Source: an uncultured Treponema sp.
GTDB lineage: Bacteria > Spirochaetota > Spirochaetia > Treponematales > Treponemataceae
Length of the DNA: 16,853 nt
Assembly (NCBI GenBank): GCA_937902125.1
Contig: CALDIB010000055.1
Span: 1 to 16,853, forward strand
Reading direction: 5' to 3'
A program made the position numbers and the translations under genes. Of the stretch, positions 12,784 to 16,853 are shown one piece after another. How positions within the stretch are numbered: the stretch's first letter is position 1; each line of letters begins with the position of its first letter. Below the pieces are notes generated by a model. That model made no database searches. It saw only the letters and a program-made list of their open reading frames with translations, and was not told the origin of the DNA.

Positions 12784-13416
12784 ATGGAAGAACGAATTTT
12801 GTCCCCGTCATTGCTGGCCTCCGACTTTGGCCGCTTGGCGGAGGCGGTGAAAAAAATAGAGGAGGGCGGCGGAAACGCCGTCCACATAGACGTTATGGAC
12901 GGAACTTTCGTGCCGGAAGTTTCCTTTGGGCAAGTTGTGGTTCGCTCCCTTCGGCCCCTTTCCCGCCTGCCCTTTGACGTCCACTTGATGGTTCAAAATC
13001 CCGAGCGGCAAATCCAATCCTTCGCCGCGGCGGGCGCGGATTGGATAACCTTCCACCAAGAGGCCGCTCCCGACACTGCCCTTCAATTGATTCAAAAAAT
13101 CCATTCTCTTGGCAAAAAGGCCGGAATCAGCGTCAAGCCCGGAACCAGCGTCAAAGTATTGAAGAATTTGCTGGAATTTGCCGATATTATATTGATAATG
13201 ACTGTCGAGCCCGGCTTTGGCGGCCAAAAATTGATTCCCCAATGCTTGGACAAGGTTAGGGAACTTTGCGCTCTAAAAAAAGAGCTGGGCTTGAACTATA
13301 AGATTTCCGTTGACGGCGGCGTGAACGCCCAGACCCTTGACTCCGTTTTGCAAAGCGGAATCGACATCGCGGTTTCGGGCTCGGCCTTCTTCAACGGCTC
13401 TCTTGGCTGGAGATGA
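12784..13416 (+). CDS. rpe: Ribulose-phosphate 3-epimerase
   Basis: TIM-barrel enzyme of the pentose phosphate pathway that interconverts ribulose 5-phosphate and xylulose 5-phosphate in the cytoplasm. Signatures: SPSLLASDF (7-15), HIDVMDG (34-40), DVHLMV (65-70), MTVEPGFGGQ (139-148) and SVDGGV (175-180). The metal ligands H34, D36, H67 and D177 are all present. At 210 residues it is slightly short at the C-terminus compared with the usual 215-225. I chose ATG 12784; the in-frame TTG at 12775 is upstream of the predicted transcription start. It heads a four-gene run with the following envelope genes (gaps of -1 to 5 nt with the chosen starts), an unusual partner set for a sugar-phosphate enzyme. 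Confidence 0.96.
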   Translation: MEERILSPSLLASDFGRLAEAVKKIEEGGGNAVHIDVMDGTFVPEVSFGQVVVRSLRPLSRLPFDVHLMVQNPERQIQSFAAAGADWITFHQEAAPDTALQLIQKIHSLGKKAGISVKPGTSVKVLKNLLEFADIILIMTVEPGFGGQKLIPQCLDKVRELCALKKELGLNYKISVDGGVNAQTLDSVLQSGIDIAVSGSAFFNGSLGWR

Positions 13417-13421
13417 TAAAA

Positions 13422-14366
13422 GTGAAGAAAATTTACGCTAGCCTTTTGGCATTGGCCCTTGCCGCCAGTCTTTCCCTTTACGCTTCCGAAAAGCGGGACG
13501 CTGCCCGCGTCAACACGTACGGCGGCGGCGACGGCAACGCTGTTTTGGGCCAAGCCTACAACGCCTACGCCGCCTCGGACTGGCAAAACGCCGCGATGCT
13601 TTTTAGAAAGGCCTTGAGCGATCCCCAAAACGAAAGCGACTCCACTTTATACATGCTGATTTCCGCCGAGATGAAGGCAAAAAGCTATAAGGCGGCCTTG
13701 GCCGACTCAAGCTATTTTTTGCAAAACTACCCCGACTCCCGCTATTTTCCCCTCATTCAATACCAGCAGGGAAGGTGCCTTTTTTACCTTGGCGAATTTG
13801 ACAAGGCCGTTCTGACCCTCAGCGATTTTTGCCACCAAAACCCCGACAGCGAAATGTACGCCTCCTCTCTTTTTTGGATTGCAGAAGCCTTTTACGCCGG
13901 CTACAATTTTGAGCAGGCCCGGCCCCTTTACGAGCGGGTGGCCGACGACTTTCCCAAGGACTCAAAGGCGCTTGAGGCCAGATACCGCCTTGACGCCATA
14001 AACCAGCGCCTGCGGGAAGAAAAGCTTTTGCGCCTTCTTCAGCAGACAGGCGAAAGCTACCTTTCTTCAAAAGAAAACTACGAAAAGGCCTTGCGCCGCT
14101 ACGAGCTTGAAAGCGCCATGGGCATCACGGCCCAGGAAAGCGCCGCGGAACAAGAGGCCGAGGAATCTGAGGAAGTCGCCGCCGAAAGTTCCGCCGTCAA
14201 GGAGGCCGAAAAAACTGCGGCCGCCGAGCAAAGGCGCGCGGCCCTTCCTATGGACGAGCGGGGAACTTCGCCTTACAACAAGGACGAAACTTTTATAGAC
14301 GCGCTTCAAAGGCTTAAAAAATCCGCGGCGGAAGCCCAAGGCCTTCTTGAGCGAGGCGGGGAGTGA
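13422..14366 (+). CDS. Secreted TPR protein
   Basis: A 314-residue exported repeat protein. With the GTG at 13422 as start, MKKIYASLL then a hydrophobic run gives a clean signal peptide cut near LYA/SEK (residue 21). GGAG at 13409-13412 lies 9 nt before that GTG. The in-frame ATG at 13413 overlaps the rpe stop but has the GGAG directly against it; it would add three residues. Tetratricopeptide-like helix pairs cover about 41-180 (for example QAYNAYAASDWQNAAMLFRKA and QGRCLFYLGEFDKAVLTL). A charged helical part (195-235) and a Glu/Ala-rich disordered stretch (about 238-275) follow. The layout recalls periplasmic scaffold proteins of the BamD/CpoB type, but there is no lipobox. Role: probably protein assembly at the envelope; exact function unknown. 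Confidence 0.85.
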   Translation: MKKIYASLLALALAASLSLYASEKRDAARVNTYGGGDGNAVLGQAYNAYAASDWQNAAMLFRKALSDPQNESDSTLYMLISAEMKAKSYKAALADSSYFLQNYPDSRYFPLIQYQQGRCLFYLGEFDKAVLTLSDFCHQNPDSEMYASSLFWIAEAFYAGYNFEQARPLYERVADDFPKDSKALEARYRLDAINQRLREEKLLRLLQQTGESYLSSKENYEKALRRYELESAMGITAQESAAEQEAEESEEVAAESSAVKEAEKTAAAEQRRAALPMDERGTSPYNKDETFIDALQRLKKSAAEAQGLLERGGE

Positions 14367-14368
14367 AA

Positions 14369-15580
14369 ATGAAAAGAAATTTTTTAGCGCCGTTTTTTTT
14401 GGCCGCCGCGCTCGCAAGCTTTTCTTACGCCCAAGACGCCGCCGACTTTGACCAGGAAGTGAAGCAGGATGAGCGGACTGCCCAAGGTTTGGAACAAGAA
14501 AAAAATGCCTCCGACTCAAAAGTCATAAAAAAATTGGGCGGCGACGCCGCCGTCCAAAGCGGTCTGGTGCGGATGGAAACCGTCAGGGCCAGCGGCGCCG
14601 TTTTGTTTTACATCTTGAACGGAAAAAAAGCCTATCCCGCCCTTTCCGTCCGGGAATGCGGGCAGGGAAACTATTTTTCGGTTTTTTCCCGGGCCAAAGA
14701 ATACAAAATGAACAAGGCCGGCCACGCCGGCTATTCTTACAGCGTCGGGGAAAATTCAATCGTCGAGACAATCACCATGAAGGGCGTGGCCGAAATCAAG
14801 GCCTCCTACGAAATTGGAAAGTCCTCGCCAAAAGAAAAGCGGGCGGACTCCATAAAAGTAAAAGTCCAGCTAAAAAATTTGTCCGGAAGGGACGGCGTTT
14901 TGGCGCTCAAGGCCGTCTACAACCTTTGTCTTGGCGAAAACCGAAAGGCCCATTTTTCGACGCCGCTTAAAAACGAAGTCAGTTCCGAATACGTCATATT
15001 TCCCTCCAACGAGGAAAGCTGGATAATCTCAAGCGACAGCCAAAACGCCGTGGAGCTTGTTCTTTACGGAAACGGCGTCACTCCGCCCAAAAAGGCCGTG
15101 GCGGCCAACAAGGACGTGATTGAGCTTTCAACGCCGGTGACTCTTTTCACTCCGGGAAATTCCTTTGACTCCTTGATGTCCTACAACGACTCGTCCTTGG
15201 CGCTTTTTTGGGAGCCGGCGGCTCTAAAGGCTGACGAAACTGTTTCTTACTCATACATATTGAATTTTTCGGACAACGGATTTCAAAACTCGGCAAGAGA
15301 AAGCGAAAGCAAAGCCGAGCCTGCGCAAGCGGCCGCCGAAAAGCCCCAAGAGCCTGTGGAAGAAACCGTCGTGGAGTCGGCTCAAGCGCAAGTTGTCGAA
15401 GAAAAAGTTGAGGCCGCATCCCAAGCCGCCGATTCATCCTCGCCAAATTTGGAATATGTCCAGCAGCTTATAAACCATATCAATTCCCTTGAGCAAAGCG
15501 ACCCCAGCCTCAACCGCCTAAAGATTCAGCAGCTTCAAACGGAAGTGGACGAAGTCTTGAAATTTCTAAGGAGCAGATAG
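14369..15580 (+). CDS. Secreted protein of unknown function, beta-rich with C-terminal coiled coil
   Basis: A 403-residue protein that I do not recognise. Residues 1-21 form a signal peptide (MKRNFLAPFF, hydrophobic run, SYA/QD). A hydrophilic segment (22-60) leads to a beta-rich domain at about 63-305. A Glu/Ala/Pro-rich linker follows (308-359), then a helical coiled-coil-like end (360-401, with LEYVQQLINHINSLEQ and LKIQQLQTEVDEVLKFL). I chose ATG 14369, with GGGGAG at 14358-14363; the GTG at 14363 overlaps that site. It sits between the two TPR genes, 2 nt after the first, and its stop overlaps the next start by 1 nt. The common transcript suggests the three work as one envelope assembly, perhaps with TPR surfaces binding the coiled coil. 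Confidence 0.8.
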   Translation: MKRNFLAPFFLAAALASFSYAQDAADFDQEVKQDERTAQGLEQEKNASDSKVIKKLGGDAAVQSGLVRMETVRASGAVLFYILNGKKAYPALSVRECGQGNYFSVFSRAKEYKMNKAGHAGYSYSVGENSIVETITMKGVAEIKASYEIGKSSPKEKRADSIKVKVQLKNLSGRDGVLALKAVYNLCLGENRKAHFSTPLKNEVSSEYVIFPSNEESWIISSDSQNAVELVLYGNGVTPPKKAVAANKDVIELSTPVTLFTPGNSFDSLMSYNDSSLALFWEPAALKADETVSYSYILNFSDNGFQNSARESESKAEPAQAAAEKPQEPVEETVVESAQAQVVEEKVEAASQAADSSSPNLEYVQQLINHINSLEQSDPSLNRLKIQQLQTEVDEVLKFLRSR

Positions 15581-16623
15581 TGAAGAGCGCGATAGACCGG
15601 GCGCGTTATTTGACGCGATGCCGCGATTTTGCGGGAGCGATTCAAACCCTTAACGAAAAGCGCCAAGTGTATGAAGAAAGCTTTGACTACAACTACGCTT
15701 TGGGCCTGGCCTTTTTGTACGCCGGCGACACGGGAAGCGCGGCCCAGGCTTTTGACGACGCGCGAAAAATAAAAATCAACGACGCCAATCTTTTGCTGGC
15801 GCAGGCCGCCATTCATTTAAGGCGGGGAAACACCGACAGGGCCGTTCAGTACTATCTTGACGTCTTGGACTTGGAGCCCCAAAACAAGGCCGCCAAGCGC
15901 TCCCTTGAGTTTGTCCGCGAGCATGGCGACTACGAAGAAATTTGCCGTTGGGTGGACGACGGCAGAATCGAGCGCTATTATCCGCCTTTGGGCTTCAATC
16001 CCAAAAAAGCCCGCTCCATTTTTTTTGCCCTTTGCCTTGGCGTCTTGTGCGGCTTTTTGGCCGTTCGCTTTTGGCCCCGTGACTTTTCAAAAAGCCAGCG
16101 GGCGGACTTGTCTTCCCTTGTGATTTCGGCGGACGACAGCGCCAACGCCCGGGAGATAAAAAAAGCCTACAACAAGGCTTTGGAATTTTTTGAGGAGCGC
16201 AGGGACAACGCCGCCCAGCGGGAGGTGAACCGGGTTCTTAATTCCCAAGCCTCCGTCGGACTAAAGCAAAAGGCCAGAAGCCTTATGTCTTACTTTGAGG
16301 CTCCCGGCTTTGACAGCCTCAAGGACAATTTTTCTTACGAGGAAGTGGCCGCCGACACGGGCCTTTACCTTGACTGCTATGTTGACTGGAGCGGCCGCGC
16401 GTCCAACCTTGTCCAAGGGGAAAATTCCCTTTCTTTTGACTTTCTGGTGGGCTACGAAGACCTTAAGGACTTGAAGGGCGTTGTCCGCGCCGACTTTGAC
16501 TTTTTGCCTTCCGGCGGCTTGGACGCGGAAAAGCCTGTCCGCGTTTTGGGAAAAATCGGCCTTGACGGAAACAAGATTGTCCTAAAAGGCCGCTCGATTT
16601 ACCAAAGCGTAAAAGAATTCTAA
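15580..16623 (+). CDS. Membrane-anchored TPR protein
   Basis: A 347-residue protein with three regions. Residues 1-115 are TPR-like helices (AIQTLNEKRQVYEESFDYNYALGLAFLYAG and two further repeats). A single membrane segment lies at about 146-164. Residues 170-347 start with a helical, charged part and end in a beta-rich domain (about 250-347). There is no signal peptide, so the TPR part should be cytoplasmic and the C-terminal domain periplasmic. The start is a GTG at 15580 with AAGGAG at 15568-15573 (6 nt spacing), overlapping the previous stop by 1 nt (TAGTG). It is the last gene of the rpe operon and is followed by a strong terminator. It may link a cytoplasmic partner to the secreted products of the two preceding genes. 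Function unknown. Confidence 0.85.
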   Translation: MKSAIDRARYLTRCRDFAGAIQTLNEKRQVYEESFDYNYALGLAFLYAGDTGSAAQAFDDARKIKINDANLLLAQAAIHLRRGNTDRAVQYYLDVLDLEPQNKAAKRSLEFVREHGDYEEICRWVDDGRIERYYPPLGFNPKKARSIFFALCLGVLCGFLAVRFWPRDFSKSQRADLSSLVISADDSANAREIKKAYNKALEFFEERRDNAAQREVNRVLNSQASVGLKQKARSLMSYFEAPGFDSLKDNFSYEEVAADTGLYLDCYVDWSGRASNLVQGENSLSFDFLVGYEDLKDLKGVVRADFDFLPSGGLDAEKPVRVLGKIGLDGNKIVLKGRSIYQSVKEF

Positions 16624-16684
16624 AAAATCCCCAAAAACGCTCCCAGTCAAAAACCTTCAGCCGAAACCGCTTGATATCGGCGCC

Positions 16685-16751
16685 ACTCTCTGTTTGCGTT
16701 TGTAACTATTGTACTTAGCCGCTTGCGAGGCTACGCAAACAGAGAGTTTTT
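16685..16751 (+). terminator. Terminator of the rpe operon with an unusually long stem
   Basis: ACTCTCTGTTTGCGT (16685-16699) pairs without mismatch with ACGCAAACAGAGAGT (16733-16747), followed by TTTTT. The 33-nt interior holds a second small hairpin, AGCC (16717-16720) with GGCT (16729-16732), abutting the main stem. It lies 61 nt after the last stop codon. A 15-bp stem with a branched loop is longer than a typical terminator, so it may also be a stable RNA 3' end or a repeat element. Confidence 0.75.
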
Positions 16752-16766
16752 GTCGGAAGTTTTTTT

Positions 16767-16794
16767 CCTTCGCGCTTTTTTATTCGTGCGGAGG
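16767..16794. repeat. Imperfect hairpin after the terminator
   Basis: CCTTCGCGC (16767-16775) pairs with GTGCGGAGG (16786-16794) over 9 positions, two of them G-U wobbles in RNA, around the loop TTTTTTATTC. It lies between the terminator and the next palindrome with no gene around it. Confidence 0.4.
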
Positions 16795-16798
16795 GTTA

Positions 16799-16834
16799 AA
16801 TACCCCGACGCTCTGCGTCGAAATAAAGGGTATT
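16799..16834. repeat. Nested REP-like palindrome at the right edge
   Basis: The outer arms AATACCC (16799-16805) and GGGTATT (16828-16834) enclose the inner stem CGACGC (16806-16811) and GCGTCG (16815-16820) with loop TCT. The inner stem continues directly from the left outer arm. The CGC-TCT-GCG core resembles the CGC-TTC-GCG core at 1105-1121. No coding frame crosses it. Confidence 0.55.
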
Positions 16835-16853
16835 GAATCCGACTGCAATACCT

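Noticed and set aside
16685..16747. tRNA or CRISPR repeat at the large inverted repeat
   Set aside because: No cloverleaf arms, no CCA end and no spaced repeats; a long stem followed by TTTTT fits a terminator.

Overview
The window looks like chromosomal DNA of a spirochaete, most probably a host-associated Treponema-like species. The arguments are an operon joining ribulose-phosphate epimerase to two secreted or membrane TPR proteins and an unrecognised secreted protein, a lipobox lipoprotein, and the combination of a LuxS gene, a RND exporter and exporter-fold ABC pairs. The genus is an inference; no ribosomal RNA or other marker is present. From about 1.14 kb onward the DNA is GC-rich with consistent codon use. 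The first 1.1 kb is clearly more AT-rich and looks acquired.

Layout. (1) 1-1142: a minus-strand two-gene cassette of a Panacea-domain (DUF4065) protein and a short two-transmembrane protein that overlap by 26 nt. This resembles a PanA/PanT-type toxin-antitoxin pair and is the strongest candidate for an undescribed system here. It is flanked by inverted repeats and a palindrome. (2) 1143-3219: gltX and luxS, co-directional and 10 nt apart. (3) 3216-4226, minus strand: a lipoprotein and a Fur-family regulator, possibly Zur-like. (4) 4287-7850, minus strand: two exporter-fold ABC half-transporters that form one operon and probably a heterodimer. (5) 7851-11037: a divergent TetR-type regulator followed by a 12-TM RND/MMPL exporter. 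The same 13-bp palindrome (ATAACAGTGTTAT) lies over the ABC operon promoter and at the start site of the RND promoter, so this block reads as one TetR-controlled transport regulon. (6) 11155-12732: malQ. (7) 12784-16623: rpe followed by three tightly coupled envelope genes. (8) 16624-16853: a non-coding tail with a 15-bp-stem terminator and two further hairpins.

A pattern not explained by the genes: fur, tetR, malQ and rpe each have a good sigma-70-type promoter whose -10 box ends only 6 to 13 nt before the start codon, with no usable Shine-Dalgarno sequence. Their messages should be leaderless or nearly so, whereas luxS, the ABC genes, the RND gene and the downstream operon genes have clear ribosome binding sites. 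Several promoters (malQ, rpe, ABC, RND) also carry palindromes on their core elements.
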